A stretch of 40,681 nt of DNA from Chlamydiota bacterium (GCA_003228815.1 QIGB01000074.1:1-40681), one strand, 5' to 3'; shown: positions 1 to 8,923, numbered from the stretch's first letter. Made by a program: numbers and translations. The notes: generated by a model not told the origin, from the letters alone.

Positions 1-94
1 AAGGATTCTAACAAAAATGCGTATGGAAGAAAAATTAAAGTTTTATGCCACGTAAAAATTTAGCCTTTAGCAGCAATTTCTGACACGCCAGGCA

Positions 95-658
95 ATGACT
101 AGCCAAGAAAATTTTGAAAAAAATCTTCCTACCGAGATGAGACCTGAGGCTAAGTTGGCAATTAAGGATGAGTATACCTTTGATTTTCTCGAGCTTGGAG
201 AAGAACATGGTGAGCGAGAGTTAGAGCGTGCCCTTAGTAAGAATATTGAATGTTTTTTGAAAGAAGTTGGTTATGCCTATACTTTTGTCGGCACCCAACA
301 TCGATTGGAAGTGGATGGTCAGGAGTTTTTCATTGACCTTGTTCTCTATCATCGAACACTTAAATCTCTAGTAGCTATCGAATTGAAGAGGGGGCCATTC
401 ATCCCTGAATATGTAGGTAAAATGCAATTTTATTTGGCTATTCTCAACGACACTGTACGCCTTAAGGATGAAAATCCTTCCATTGGGATTGTTCTGTGCA
501 GGGAAAAAAGCCGAATAATTGTTGAATATGCCCTCAAGGATAGCAACGAGCCCATCAATGTGGCTTCTTATCGAATCGTAAAAGAGTTGCCCCAAGAGCT
601 AAAAGGTCAACTGCCGACTCCAGAACAGATAGAAAAACTACTGGAGTATATTGAGTAA
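95..658 (+). pseudogene. C-terminal nuclease-domain fragment of a YhcG/DUF1016 protein
   Basis: The 187-residue product matches, by recognition, only the C-terminal half of YhcG/DUF1016 proteins, which carries a PD-(D/E)XK nuclease fold. Visible motif: D81 in FFIDLVLYH and E96-x-K98 in AIELK, the expected catalytic triad. The family normally has a further N-terminal DUF1016_N half of roughly 150 residues. Here the same frame is closed upstream by TAA (53-55) and TAG (68-70); between the TAG and the first ATG the translation (QQFLTRQA) still fits the family, so the reading frame once extended further. No good ribosome binding site precedes the ATG. I read it as a decayed gene. An expressed nuclease-only protein is possible because the domain itself is complete. 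Confidence 0.7.
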
Positions 659-730
659 AAACAAGATCAAAACCCCTTTATTTTGATTACCGGGATAGGA
701 AAACATTCAAGAAAGGATTCTCTGTTTGAA

Positions 731-850
731 ATGAAAAAGAGCATTCTTAAATATATAGAACAAAACTTACCTGGTCTTACTGCTGACGAAGATCCATCAA
801 ATAGAGGGAGAATTGTGGTTGCTTTTCGCAAAGCAGCTCAATCATCATGA
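731..850 (+). CDS. Small ORF (39 aa) coupled to the Cdd1-type gene
   Basis: A 39-residue ORF beginning MKKSILKYIEQNLPG and ending RKAAQSS. Its TGA overlaps the ATG of the next gene in the ATGA arrangement, which suggests translational coupling. AAGAAAGGA lies a little upstream of the ATG and may serve as the ribosome binding site. I do not recognise a family. It may be an independent small protein or a shortened remnant of a longer partner gene. The 72 bases before it hold a weak inverted repeat (ATCAAAA/TTTTGAT, 666-687) that could end transcription of the YhcG fragment. Confidence 0.4.
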   Translation: MKKSILKYIEQNLPGLTADEDPSNRGRIVVAFRKAAQSS

Positions 851-1110
851 GAGCTCAGGCATTAAAAGATTTTCAAACAATTCCAGGCGTTGGCAAAACC
901 ATTGCACAAGATATGTGGGATATCGGGATTCGCACCATCAGCGATCTCAATGGCGCTGATCCAGAACTATTGTATGAAAAACTGTGCGCCTTCCAAAACG
1001 CCCGAGTCGATCGATGTATGCTCTACGTCTTCCGTTGTGCTGTATACTTTGCCACTGAAAAGCGACATGATCCTGAGCTCCTCAAGTGGTGGAACTGGAA
1101 AGACAGCTGA
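847..1110 (+). CDS. Helix-hairpin-helix protein of the Cdd1 (pathogenicity locus) family
   Basis: An 87-residue protein with a helix-hairpin-helix signature near its N terminus (IPGVGKTIAQDMWDIGI, about residues 12-28), followed by the segment VDRCMLYVFRCAVYFA that I associate with the Cdd1/'pathogenicity locus' family. HhH motifs bind DNA non-specifically; the cellular role of this family is not settled. Its length fits the family. The ATG overlaps the stop codon of the 39-aa ORF. It lies tail to tail with the toxin-antitoxin pair on the other strand, in an accessory-looking stretch. Confidence 0.75.
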   Translation: MRAQALKDFQTIPGVGKTIAQDMWDIGIRTISDLNGADPELLYEKLCAFQNARVDRCMLYVFRCAVYFATEKRHDPELLKWWNWKDS

Positions 1111-1132
1111 TTTTAGCAGTTTCTTGAATCGA

Positions 1133-1408
1133 TCAAACCAAACTAATTTTGAGATTCTTCCCTAAAGCTCTTGCAGCTTTTCCAAAAGTTTTAAGGGTTG
1201 AAGGACATTCAGGATCTAAAATTCGATTTACAGCCGATCGACTTGTTTGCAATCGCTGAGCAAATGTTGACTTATCGACCTTCTGTTTTTTCATTTCCTT
1301 TTCAAGTTGAAAGACAAAGACTCTTTTGGCTGCAATAGATTCTGCTTCTTCAAGCAAGCCTTCTTCTTCAAGAAAATCATCAAATTTAGAACCAATATAT
1401 TTTTTCAT
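1133..1408 (-). CDS. XRE-family antitoxin (HigA-like)
   Basis: A 91-residue protein with a C-terminal helix-turn-helix (STFAQRLQTSRSAVNRILDP, about residues 47-66) of the XRE/Cro type and a charged N-terminal half. It is the second gene of a two-gene operon: only three bases separate it from the toxin stop, and its strong ribosome binding site (GAGGTGA) contains that stop codon, so translation should be coupled. In HigBA-type modules the antitoxin neutralises the RelE-fold toxin and represses the operon, with toxin first, as here. The palindrome upstream of the toxin gene is its likely operator. Family assignment is by motif and gene order only. Confidence 0.8.
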   Translation of the reverse strand: MKKYIGSKFDDFLEEEGLLEEAESIAAKRVFVFQLEKEMKKQKVDKSTFAQRLQTSRSAVNRILDPECPSTLKTFGKAARALGKNLKISLV

Positions 1409-1411
1409 ATT

Positions 1412-1762
1412 TCACCTCAATTTTTTGGCTCTTTTAAGAGCCATCTCTAAATCTAGAGAAGGTGTCTTTTGGCTTTTCTTAATAAAACCATGTAAGAGCA
1501 CCATTTGATTTTCATGCATTTTAAATAATATTCTCGCAATGCCATTTTTAAAACTGCTTCTAATCTCCCAAATCCCTTTTCCTAAGCTTTTGACAAGAGG
1601 CATACCTAAAGGCCAACCCATTTCAACTGTTTTTATATCTTCTCCGAGCATTTTTTTCTGATGTTTTGTAAGAGACTTTAACCAATCTCTAACCGGCTCT
1701 TTTCCGTTTACCTCTTTCCAAAAAACAACAGATACAATCTTTTTAGGAGGTGAATCAACCAT
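1412..1762 (-). CDS. RelE/HigB-type toxin (phage-derived Gp49-like family)
   Basis: A 116-residue basic protein with features of the Gp49-like/HigB toxin family: a central GxPLxxxLGxGIWEIR-type segment (GMPLVKSLGKGIWEIRSSF) followed by ARILFKM and a C-terminal LLHGFIKKSQKTP, where the basic residues normally contact mRNA or ribosome. Members are ribosome-dependent or free mRNA endonucleases. It starts with ATG; AGGAGG lies only just downstream in the coding sequence, so the ribosome binding site is unclear. It is the promoter-proximal gene, with the antitoxin directly behind it. It looks full length and intact. Confidence 0.8.
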   Translation of the reverse strand: MVDSPPKKIVSVVFWKEVNGKEPVRDWLKSLTKHQKKMLGEDIKTVEMGWPLGMPLVKSLGKGIWEIRSSFKNGIARILFKMHENQMVLLHGFIKKSQKTPSLDLEMALKRAKKLR

Positions 1763-1786
1763 ATAGGCATCCTCGGTTTAGCTTTG

Positions 1787-1816
1787 ATTGTACCAACTTT
1801 GGTACATTTTAAACAA
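1787..1816 (-). promoter_or_regulatory. Toxin-antitoxin promoter with palindromic operator
   Basis: A perfect inverted repeat TGTACCAA-CT-TTGGTACA occupies 1789-1806. On the minus strand it overlaps a candidate promoter: -35 TTGTTT (1811-1816), 18-bp spacer, -10 TACAAT (1787-1792). A dimeric XRE antitoxin bound here would cover the -10 and spacer, the usual autoregulation of such modules. The palindrome is seen; the binding protein is inferred from context. Confidence 0.6.
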
Positions 1817-1846
1817 GAAGGATTTATCTTATTCGAAATTAGAGCC

Positions 1847-2914
1847 TTATTTTGGCAAAGGTCCCGTCAAATGGACATTGGTTGTGGGATAGCAAAACTC
1901 GGCCCCAAATTTATGGACAATCTCTTCCATGATGAGCAAGAGCTCTTGTTTCGTGCGCAAGAATTTAATGTATCCCATCTTATGGACCAAAAGATAAACA
2001 TAGATCTGAAGACCATAATCTCCAAATTTCATAAACGTGATCGAAAAACTCTGCGTGTTATCAACTTCTGGATGTGAGCCTACTTTTTCATTAAACTCAG
2101 CAAGAATTTTTTCCAAATTTGGTAGTGCATCATATCCAATTGTGAGGGTCTCTTTGATGCGACGATGAGAACGACGAGATTCATTGATCACTTGAGATTT
2201 TGTGAAGGTCGCATTGGGAAAATAGACGGGACGACGATAATAATCTTCAACGATGGTGATGTACCAGCCAATTTCTTTGACCATTCCCTCAAAGTTGGAT
2301 TGTGAGGGGATCACAATTTCATCTCCTATGGAAAAGATCCGAGTAAAGTGGAGCATCGCTCCACCAAAAAAGTTGGCGATGATGTCTTGAGCTGCAAAAG
2401 CAATCCCCGCTACCCCTATTCCACCAAAGGCAAGAAGGGGTGCAATCCCAATGCCAAAAATTTGAAAGATGATCATCAGGAAGATAATCAAAGCCACAAA
2501 AGAACAGAGCTTGCTAATTGCAAAAATTGTCCCTGGATCCACTCCGATTTTCTGAGACTTTTGTGCAAGTTGCTTGAAGGACTCTTTAATCCAACGAAGA
2601 GCTAGCCAACCAAAGCAAGCGACGATAAAGGCCCCTTTGAGAGGACCTGTATATTTAGCAAGGGCTTCAAGCTTGAAATGAATGGCAACGACATCCGCAG
2701 CATAGGCTAAACCAAAACCCCATATCGCAACTTGCAGGGGCATATGGATGATCGTATGAATCCGCTTTTTCCAAAAACCTTCTGCCTTGGAAATTTTTTT
2801 TCGGACGGCATGAACAATTTTCCTGAGCAAGAAGCTCAAGATGATGATGATTCCAACTCCAATGGCGATTTCAATCAACCACCAGTTATCTGAAAGAAAT
2901 TTTTCTGGTTCCAT
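1847..2914 (-). CDS. MscS-family mechanosensitive ion channel
   Basis: A 355-residue inner-membrane channel that opens under membrane tension. Hydrophobic segments lie at about residues 12-30, 58-78, 94-107 and 137-155, followed by the Gly/Ala-rich pore helix typical of MscS (LAFGGIGVAGIAFAAQDIIANFFGG, quoted in part: FGGIGVAGIAFAAQ, about 163-176) and the beta domain start FSIGDEI. The cytoplasmic domain runs to the C terminus. The open frame continues upstream to 3334 but that extension would overlap sppA and has no family character, so I start at MEPEKF. The two genes diverge from a 46-bp gap. Confidence 0.85.
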   Translation of the reverse strand: MEPEKFLSDNWWLIEIAIGVGIIIILSFLLRKIVHAVRKKISKAEGFWKKRIHTIIHMPLQVAIWGFGLAYAADVVAIHFKLEALAKYTGPLKGAFIVACFGWLALRWIKESFKQLAQKSQKIGVDPGTIFAISKLCSFVALIIFLMIIFQIFGIGIAPLLAFGGIGVAGIAFAAQDIIANFFGGAMLHFTRIFSIGDEIVIPSQSNFEGMVKEIGWYITIVEDYYRRPVYFPNATFTKSQVINESRRSHRRIKETLTIGYDALPNLEKILAEFNEKVGSHPEVDNTQSFSITFMKFGDYGLQIYVYLLVHKMGYIKFLRTKQELLLIMEEIVHKFGAEFCYPTTNVHLTGPLPK

Positions 2915-2935
2915 TAGGACTGGATTATGAAAGAT

Positions 2936-2965
2936 TTGTGATTTATTTGCACCATAGGCTATGAT
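2936..2965 (+). promoter_or_regulatory. Candidate promoter of sppA
   Basis: TTGTGA (2936-2941), an 18-bp spacer and TATGAT (2960-2965) make a reasonable sigma-70-type promoter. The -10 overlaps the upstream ATG of sppA, so transcripts from it would begin near 2972, just before the second ATG (2973). If it is real, sppA is translated from 2973, nearly leaderless. Prediction from sequence only. Confidence 0.35.
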
Positions 2966-4016
2966 TACCTCTATGGATATTAGTCGAGAATCAATCTTTA
3001 TTTCTGCACTCCGGGGATTTGTGAAATCTTTTGCTGTTGTATTCGGAATTGCTTTGGGGATTTGCCTCATTGTGATTGGAATTGGCCTTACCTCCGATAC
3101 AGTTTCCCTGCCGGATAAAAGCCAAATCACTGTGAGCGCCGATGCCAATTGGAATCGCAAACTTCTCCCCAGTAAAGCCCCTGTCATCTTGCGCATCGAT
3201 ATCCATGGAGTGATTGGAACCAACAAATTGAAGGAAAAACACTTCAAAGACTTGCTCCTCGATTCGCGAGAAGGAGTTTTGGCAGATAATCGTGTCAAAG
3301 GAATCCTTTTACATGTCAACACCCCCGGTGGCACCGCAACAGATAGCAGTGCAATTTACCATCTCCTCAAAGAATATAAGGAAAAATACAAACTCCCTAT
3401 CTATGCGTTTGTCGACGGACTTTGTGCTTCAGGAGGGATGTATATCTCCTGTGCAGCTGATCAAATCTCTTCTACACAAAATAGTATGATCGGTTCTGTT
3501 GGAGTGCGCATTGGCCCCACCTTCAATTTCTCAGGAGCTATGGAAAAAGTGGGGATCGCATCGCTCACTCTTACAGAAGGAAAGAACAAAGACGCTTTGA
3601 ATCCTTTCCGCCCATGGAAACCTGGCGAAGATGATGCGATCAAAGCCATCGTTGCAAGTGAATATGAAGAATTCGTGCGTGTAGTGACCGAAAATCGCAA
3701 AAAACTCGATAAAGAAAATCTCATCAATGACTATGGCGCCAATGTCTTTGCTGCAGAGAAAGCACAAGAACTGGGTTATATCGACAATGGGAATGCGAGC
3801 TATGATCAGACTCTAGCTGCTCTCGTCAAAGAGGCAGGAATCAAAGAAGACGAAAAATATCAAGTTCTCGCAATTGAGCCCTACCAATCTGTTCTCAAAG
3901 AATTAGCTGAAAATAAGACCAGTCTCCTGCGTGGAAAAATCACTCATGTCTTTCCCACAGGAGCTTACACCACTTCAGAAATGAGTGGACAGGTCCTTTA
4001 TCTATACTCAAACTAA
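2961..4016 (+). CDS. sppA: Signal peptide peptidase SppA (S49 family)
   Basis: A 351-residue membrane-anchored serine protease that degrades signal peptides left in the membrane. One N-terminal hydrophobic segment (about 19-45) precedes a single S49 domain. The nucleophile is S157 in GLCASGGMYIS; the general-base lysine is in EGKNKDALNPF (K208 or, more likely, K210), about 52 residues on as in single-domain bacterial SppA. Start is uncertain: ATG at 2961 or 2973 (MDISRESIF), neither with a clear Shine-Dalgarno. Its last three residues and the stop codon come from the end of repeat R2, so the insertion may have replaced the native C terminus. First gene of the chlamydial-type order sppA-polA-coaE-rho. 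Confidence 0.88.
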   Translation: MITSMDISRESIFISALRGFVKSFAVVFGIALGICLIVIGIGLTSDTVSLPDKSQITVSADANWNRKLLPSKAPVILRIDIHGVIGTNKLKEKHFKDLLLDSREGVLADNRVKGILLHVNTPGGTATDSSAIYHLLKEYKEKYKLPIYAFVDGLCASGGMYISCAADQISSTQNSMIGSVGVRIGPTFNFSGAMEKVGIASLTLTEGKNKDALNPFRPWKPGEDDAIKAIVASEYEEFVRVVTENRKKLDKENLINDYGANVFAAEKAQELGYIDNGNASYDQTLAALVKEAGIKEDEKYQVLAIEPYQSVLKELAENKTSLLRGKITHVFPTGAYTTSEMSGQVLYLYSN

Positions 4017-4166
4017 TTGAAGGGTTGGAAATTTAACAAAGAGGTTCCTCTGATTTTTCAGTTAGGATGAGCTGCAGTGTTCATAGACACGGAGCGGAGA
4101 GTAGATGAAAAAGCAGAGAAAAAACCGATGCGATCAAAAAACAATTTTTCAGTTAGTTTGAGTATA
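4003..4166. repeat. Repeat R2 copy A: 164-bp element with terminal inverted repeats
   Basis: The left end reads TATACTCAAACTAATTGAA and the right end is its imperfect reverse complement (TTCAGTTAGTTTGAGTATA). TTTTTCAGTTAG also occurs as a direct repeat at 4054-4065 and 4145-4156. The reverse complement of the right half matches the copy at 35429 over about 50 bases with few differences, and both copies share GCTxCAGTxxTCATAGACA about 70 bases from the TATACTCAAA end. A single end occurs at 18234-18260. It fills the sppA-polA gap and supplies the sppA stop. No coding capacity; consistent with a non-autonomous mobile element or a structured intergenic repeat. Confidence 0.65.
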
Positions 4167-4174
4167 TATCAACC

Positions 4175-6844
4175 GTGAAAGAAATTTATGTATTAGATGC
4201 GGTCAATTTTTTGTACCGCTCTTATTATGCCATCGGGCCCATGACGAATCCCAAAGGGGAATCGACAAATGCCCTTTATGGTTTTATCCGCTCCATCTTC
4301 AAAATCATCAAAGAGTGCTCCCCCAAAGACCTCGTTGCCGTGTTTGATGGACCCGACAATAAAAAAAGCCGCACAGAACTCTATAGTGATTACAAAATTC
4401 ATCGCGCTGGGATGCCCGAAGATCTAGTTCCCCAGCTTCAATGGGCACTTGAATTTTGTGAGATGGCGGGCATTCCCTATCTTTCAGTCCCAGGTGTCGA
4501 AGCAGACGATGTGATGGGAAGCATTGCCAAATGGGGCGAAAAAAATGGGGCGACCATCTATTTATGTTCAAGCGACAAAGATTTATGTCAGCTCGTTTCC
4601 GATTCGATTTTTGTCTTAAATATTCACAAAGACAATCTCCTTATGGACCGGACAAAAGTGAAAGAAAAATTTGGTGTGTTTCCAGAGCAAATCATCGATC
4701 TTTTGGCCATGATGGGCGATACCTCAGACAACATCCCCGGTCTTCCCGGAATTGGACCGAAGACAGCAGCAACTCTTTTGAATGAGTTTGGATCACTCCA
4801 ATCCATTTATTCCAATCTTGAAAAGCTCAAAGGGAAAAAAAGAGAGGTTTTTGAAGAGGGAAAAGATTCAGCTATCCTCTCCCAAAAACTCGCCACAATT
4901 CACATTGGAATCCCCTTTCCAAAGGAAGAGAATTTCTTTCGGCTGAAAGAGCCCAATTTGGGAAAAGTGAAGGCTTTATACCAGGAAATGCACTTTCTTA
5001 CTTTACTCAAAGACCTCCAATTGCCGGAAAAAAAAAGCGAAGAACTCGACCTTCAATTCGATAGTCTTGAAAGTGATGTACAGTACATCCTCATCAACGA
5101 TGAAGAAGAGCTAGCAAAGCTCATCACAATACTCAAAACAAAAAAAGAACTCTGTATCGATACAGAGTCATCTTCCTTGAACACCATGCAGGCAGAGCTT
5201 GTTGGGATTGGAATCAGCGATGGTCCCAAAAGAGCTTGGTATGTCCCTCTCAATGGAAAAATTTCCAAAGACCGAGTGATTGGTCATTGCAAGTCCCTCT
5301 TAGAAAATCCCCAAATTGCTTTTTTTGGACACAACATCAAATACGACTTGCACGTTCTCAAACGAATAGGAATCGAGATTCCAAACATTGGGTTTGACAC
5401 AATGGTCGCGTCCTATTTGTTGGCTCCTCAAAAGCAGCGGCATGGACTCGACACCCTCTCCCTCGAATATTTTGGCAAAGTGAAAACCCCGATCACCGAT
5501 CTAATTGGAAAAGGGAAAAAACAGATTTCAATGTTTGACGTTCCCCTTGAAAAAGTGGCGTCCTATTGCGGAGAAGATGTCGATTATACCTATCGCCTCA
5601 AAGATCTTTTTGCAAAAGAAATCGAAAAAGAAAATCTGATGTCCCTTTTCACAGAGATTGAACTCCCTCTGATTCTCGTCCTCTTTGCAATGGAAGAAAC
5701 GGGGATTTTCATCAACAGCGGTAAACTGAAAGAGATGCATGTAGATTTAGAAGCATCGATTCGCAAGATCACCGAAATGATTTTCGACTATGCTGGGGAA
5801 ATCTTCAACCTCAACTCTCCCAAACAACTCGGCGTAGTGCTTTTTGAGCGGATGGGAATTCGTCCTGCAAAAAAAACAGCCACAGGATATTCGACCAGTG
5901 CTGATGTACTCGAAAACCTGCGAGAGCCCCACCCGATCATCGGAAAAGTTTTGGAATATCGAGCACTAGAAAAATTGCGCTCGACCTATGTCGATGCACT
6001 GCCAGAACAAATCGATCCCAAAACTCGCCGCATCCACTGCACTTTCAACCAGTCAGTCACCGCAACGGGCCGCCTTTCCTGCCAAAACCCAAACTTACAA
6101 AACATTCCCGTCCGCACAGAAGAAGGGAGAAAAATTCGGACCGCTTTCATTCCAGAAAAGGCCCAAACAAGTTTTCTAGCAGCCGACTATTCGCAGATTG
6201 AACTGCGGCTTTTAGCCCACCTCAGTGAAGACCCCACACTCATCGAGGCCTTTCACCAAGGGGAGGACATTCATGCCTTTACGGCTTCACTCGTCTACGG
6301 AATGCCTCTTACGGAAGTGACCAAACAAATGCGCTATGCAGCCAAGGCTGTCAACTTTGGCATTCTCTACGGGCAAGGCTCTTTTGGCCTATCCAAAGAA
6401 CTTGGCATTCCCACAACTGATGCAAAAGCGTTCATCGACACCTATTTTGCAAGATATTGCAAAGTACGCGACTATCTCGAGTTTTGCATAGAAAGCGTCC
6501 GGCAAAAAGGATATTCTCTCACCCTTTTGGGCCGCAAACGTCCCATTCCTGAGATCAATAGCAAAAATTCTTTCATCAGAGCCGCAGCAGAAAGGCTTGC
6601 CGTCAATACTCCATTGCAAGGAACAGCAGCCGATCTCATCAAAAAGGCAATGATCCAAATCCATCAAACCATTCCAGCAGGACAGATGATCCTGCAAATT
6701 CACGATGAACTCATTTTTGAAACTCCCGATGATCAGATCGAGTCCCTATCAGAGAAAGTCCGCAAAATCATGGAAGGTGTCATGCAATTAAAAATTCCAC
6801 TTGTCGTCGATATTTCTATTGGAAAAAATTGGGGGGAATGCTAA
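4175..6844 (+). CDS. polA: DNA polymerase I
   Basis: An 889-residue enzyme for gap filling, primer removal and repair. Three domains are visible: 5' nuclease (about 1-290), 3'-5' proofreading exonuclease (about 310-490) and family A polymerase (about 500-889). The exonuclease residues look intact (CIDTES, GHNIKYDLHVL, YCGEDVDYTY), unlike the many bacterial PolA proteins with a dead proofreading domain. The polymerase has motif A DYSQIELRLLAHL, motif B RYAAKAVNFGILYG and motif C LQIHDELIFE. Start is GTG, only nine bases after repeat R2, with no obvious Shine-Dalgarno. The 3' end overlaps coaE. Confidence 0.97.
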   Translation: MKEIYVLDAVNFLYRSYYAIGPMTNPKGESTNALYGFIRSIFKIIKECSPKDLVAVFDGPDNKKSRTELYSDYKIHRAGMPEDLVPQLQWALEFCEMAGIPYLSVPGVEADDVMGSIAKWGEKNGATIYLCSSDKDLCQLVSDSIFVLNIHKDNLLMDRTKVKEKFGVFPEQIIDLLAMMGDTSDNIPGLPGIGPKTAATLLNEFGSLQSIYSNLEKLKGKKREVFEEGKDSAILSQKLATIHIGIPFPKEENFFRLKEPNLGKVKALYQEMHFLTLLKDLQLPEKKSEELDLQFDSLESDVQYILINDEEELAKLITILKTKKELCIDTESSSLNTMQAELVGIGISDGPKRAWYVPLNGKISKDRVIGHCKSLLENPQIAFFGHNIKYDLHVLKRIGIEIPNIGFDTMVASYLLAPQKQRHGLDTLSLEYFGKVKTPITDLIGKGKKQISMFDVPLEKVASYCGEDVDYTYRLKDLFAKEIEKENLMSLFTEIELPLILVLFAMEETGIFINSGKLKEMHVDLEASIRKITEMIFDYAGEIFNLNSPKQLGVVLFERMGIRPAKKTATGYSTSADVLENLREPHPIIGKVLEYRALEKLRSTYVDALPEQIDPKTRRIHCTFNQSVTATGRLSCQNPNLQNIPVRTEEGRKIRTAFIPEKAQTSFLAADYSQIELRLLAHLSEDPTLIEAFHQGEDIHAFTASLVYGMPLTEVTKQMRYAAKAVNFGILYGQGSFGLSKELGIPTTDAKAFIDTYFARYCKVRDYLEFCIESVRQKGYSLTLLGRKRPIPEINSKNSFIRAAAERLAVNTPLQGTAADLIKKAMIQIHQTIPAGQMILQIHDELIFETPDDQIESLSEKVRKIMEGVMQLKIPLVVDISIGKNWGEC

Positions 6845-7443
6845 TTTTGAGGAAAATTGGCGTCACCGGCGGGCTCTCCTGTGGAAAAACTACAGTCTGC
6901 CAACTTTTTCAAAAAAGAGGAGCCTACGTAGTTAACGCCGATGCGCTTGTGCATCAGCTGTTTTCTCCCCAAAGCCCGATAAAAAAACAATTAATAGAAT
7001 TGCTCGGGGAAGAAATCTTTCAGGATCCACAGGTTGATACAGCAAAAATCGCGGCAAAAGTTTTTAGCAATAAAGAGATTCTCGCTGCTTTGGAAGCCCT
7101 TCTTCATCCCAAAGTAATCGAGGAAATAGAAAAACAATACAACCAAGTCCAAAAAAGAAAAGAATACACAGTTTTTGTCGTAGAAATTCCCCTCGTTTAT
7201 GAGATTAAAAAAGCCCATCTTTTCGATACAATCATTGCAGTTATTTCCGATCCTAAGATCGCAAAAAAACGCTACAAAGAAAAAACCAAACATTCAGCAG
7301 AAGAATTTGAAAAACGGATGACCCACCAACTCCCCACCTCAGAAAAAAGTGCTCGCGCCGATTTCACCATTGAGAACAATGGGTCTTACGCCGAGCTTGA
7401 GAGTCAAGTCATCTCGATTTATCAACAAATAACCCAGGAATAA
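6838..7443 (+). CDS. coaE: Dephospho-CoA kinase
   Basis: A 201-residue P-loop kinase for the last step of coenzyme A synthesis, phosphorylating the 3'-hydroxyl of dephospho-CoA. The P-loop GGLSCGKTT lies about residues 10-18, followed by ADALVHQLF and LLHPKV, both typical. I start at ATG 6838 ([12 protein letters not shown]), which overlaps the end of polA by seven bases and which, as I remember it, resembles the N terminus of the Chlamydia enzyme; a TTG at 6829 would add three residues. A run of six Gs directly before the ATG is too close to be an ideal ribosome binding site. Coupled translation from polA is likely. rho starts one base after its stop. Confidence 0.95.
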   Translation: MLILRKIGVTGGLSCGKTTVCQLFQKRGAYVVNADALVHQLFSPQSPIKKQLIELLGEEIFQDPQVDTAKIAAKVFSNKEILAALEALLHPKVIEEIEKQYNQVQKRKEYTVFVVEIPLVYEIKKAHLFDTIIAVISDPKIAKKRYKEKTKHSAEEFEKRMTHQLPTSEKSARADFTIENNGSYAELESQVISIYQQITQE

Positions 7444-7444
7444 A

Positions 7445-8758
7445 ATGAACGAAGAACCTTCTAACGCTACAGAAAATCAAAAGCAACCTGCAGACGAAGT
7501 TTCGATCACTCGCATTGCCGATTTGCAGCAAATGAACATCGAGCAACTCAACCAGTTTGCCCGCAACATGGGACTCACCAATCTCAGTTCGCTTACAAAA
7601 TCGCAAATGGTTTTCGAAATCGTCAAAAAGAAATCTTCAAGCCCAAATGAAGTTCTCGTAGCCGAAGGAGTCCTCGAAGTCCTTCCAGATGGATTTGGTT
7701 TTTTACGCTCACCCAACTACAACTACCTTCCTTCTGCAGAAGATATCTATGTCTCCCCTGCACAAATCCGTCGCTTCGACTTGAAAAAAGGGGTCACGGT
7801 TTACGGCTCGATCCGTTCACCAAAAGAGAAAGAAAAATATTTTGCTCTGCAAAAGGTAGAGAAAATCAATGATGAGCTCCCTGAAAAAGGAAAAGATCGC
7901 ATTCTCTTTGAAAACCTCACGCCTATCTTCCCCGACCAGCGACTCGTCATGGAAACCACAAAAGAAGACACCACTACACGTGTGATTGATCTCGCAACTC
8001 CAATTGGAATGGGGCAACGTGCGCTGATCGTCGCCCCGCCGCGTACGGGAAAAACCGTGATCCTGAAAGAAATTGCCAATGCAATTGCGCACAACAATCC
8101 AAAAGTCATACTGATTGTCCTTCTGATCGATGAAAGACCAGAAGAAGTAACCGATATGACCCGATGCGTCAAAGGAGAAGTTGTCTCTTCTACCTTTGAT
8201 GAACCCCCTGAAAGACACGTACAAGTGGCTGAAATGGCCGTTGAAAAAGCGCGTCGCCTCGTGGAATATGGCCATGACGTTGTCATCCTGCTCGATTCTA
8301 TCACCCGCCTCGCCCGTGCGCACAACACAGTACAACCCCATTCAGGAAGAATTCTTTCCGGTGGTGTCGATGCCAATGCTCTGCACAAACCCAAACGCCT
8401 TTTTGGTGCAGCCCGCAATATTGAAGAAGGGGGATCGCTCACTATCATCGCGACAGCCCTCATCGAGACTGGCTCCCGAATGGACGAGGTCATTTTCGAA
8501 GAGTTTAAAGGGACAGGAAATATGGAACTTGTCCTCGATAGACGCCTTGCCGACCGCCGCTGCTATCCTGCAATCGATCTCATTAAGAGCGGTACACGCA
8601 AAGAAGAGCTCCTCTATCATCCAAATGAATTGGAAAAAGTTTACCTCCTTAGGCAAGCCTTGGCCGATCTGACACCACTTGATGCGATGAATCTTTTGCG
8701 CAATCGCTTGAAAAAGACCAACTCAAACGTGGAATTTCTTCTTTCTATGAAGGAATAA
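7445..8758 (+). CDS. rho: Transcription termination factor Rho
   Basis: A 437-residue hexameric RNA helicase. Order of parts: a 25-residue acidic/polar leader, the Rho N domain (about 25-65), the cold-shock-like RNA-binding domain ([15 protein letters not shown] onward) and the RecA-type ATPase with Walker A PPRTGKT, Walker [11 protein letters not shown], the Q-loop region around [10 protein letters not shown] and R-loop region around [13 protein letters not shown]. Length is normal. It begins one base after coaE and closes the polA-coaE-rho operon. Its TAA stop codon is also the left flank of repeat R1. Confidence 0.98.
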   Translation: MNEEPSNATENQKQPADEVSITRIADLQQMNIEQLNQFARNMGLTNLSSLTKSQMVFEIVKKKSSSPNEVLVAEGVLEVLPDGFGFLRSPNYNYLPSAEDIYVSPAQIRRFDLKKGVTVYGSIRSPKEKEKYFALQKVEKINDELPEKGKDRILFENLTPIFPDQRLVMETTKEDTTTRVIDLATPIGMGQRALIVAPPRTGKTVILKEIANAIAHNNPKVILIVLLIDERPEEVTDMTRCVKGEVVSSTFDEPPERHVQVAEMAVEKARRLVEYGHDVVILLDSITRLARAHNTVQPHSGRILSGGVDANALHKPKRLFGAARNIEEGGSLTIIATALIETGSRMDEVIFEEFKGTGNMELVLDRRLADRRCYPAIDLIKSGTRKEELLYHPNELEKVYLLRQALADLTPLDAMNLLRNRLKKTNSNVEFLLSMKE

Positions 8759-8923
8759 GAGTCTGTCTGCGAATTCATTTCACCAGGATTGGAAACAATC
8801 TTTTTCCCTTGGAAGCATTTCTTCAACCTACACGAGCTTATCAAAGCTCGCTCCGGTTTCCAGAAAATCTTCCAAGGAAAATATTTTTGTCCCCTCTGGT
8901 AAAAGCAATTCACAGACAGACTC
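8759..8923. mobile_element. Repeat R1 copy 1: MITE-like element after rho
   Basis: A 165-bp element with ends GAGTCTGTCTGCGAATT and AATTCACAGACAGACTC, inverted repeats with one mismatch. It is flanked on both sides by TAA; the left TAA is the rho stop codon. Nested pairs lie inside: CCTTGGAAG with CTTCCAAGG, and a central hairpin CGAGCTT-ATCA-AAGCTCG, so the whole element can fold into a long imperfect hairpin. The reverse complement of 19845-20008 matches it over nearly its full length. No ORF of note. Non-autonomous transposable element is the best reading; a role as a transcript-end structure is also possible. Confidence 0.7.

Noticed and set aside
2915-3334. N-terminal extension of the MscS reading frame to 3334
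   Set aside because: It lies antisense within sppA, is basic and low in family character, and MEPEKF at 2914 gives a normal MscS.
7801-8493. 230-residue antisense ORF inside rho
   Set aside because: Shadow of the rho codon pattern with Ser/Arg-rich translation and no recognisable domain.
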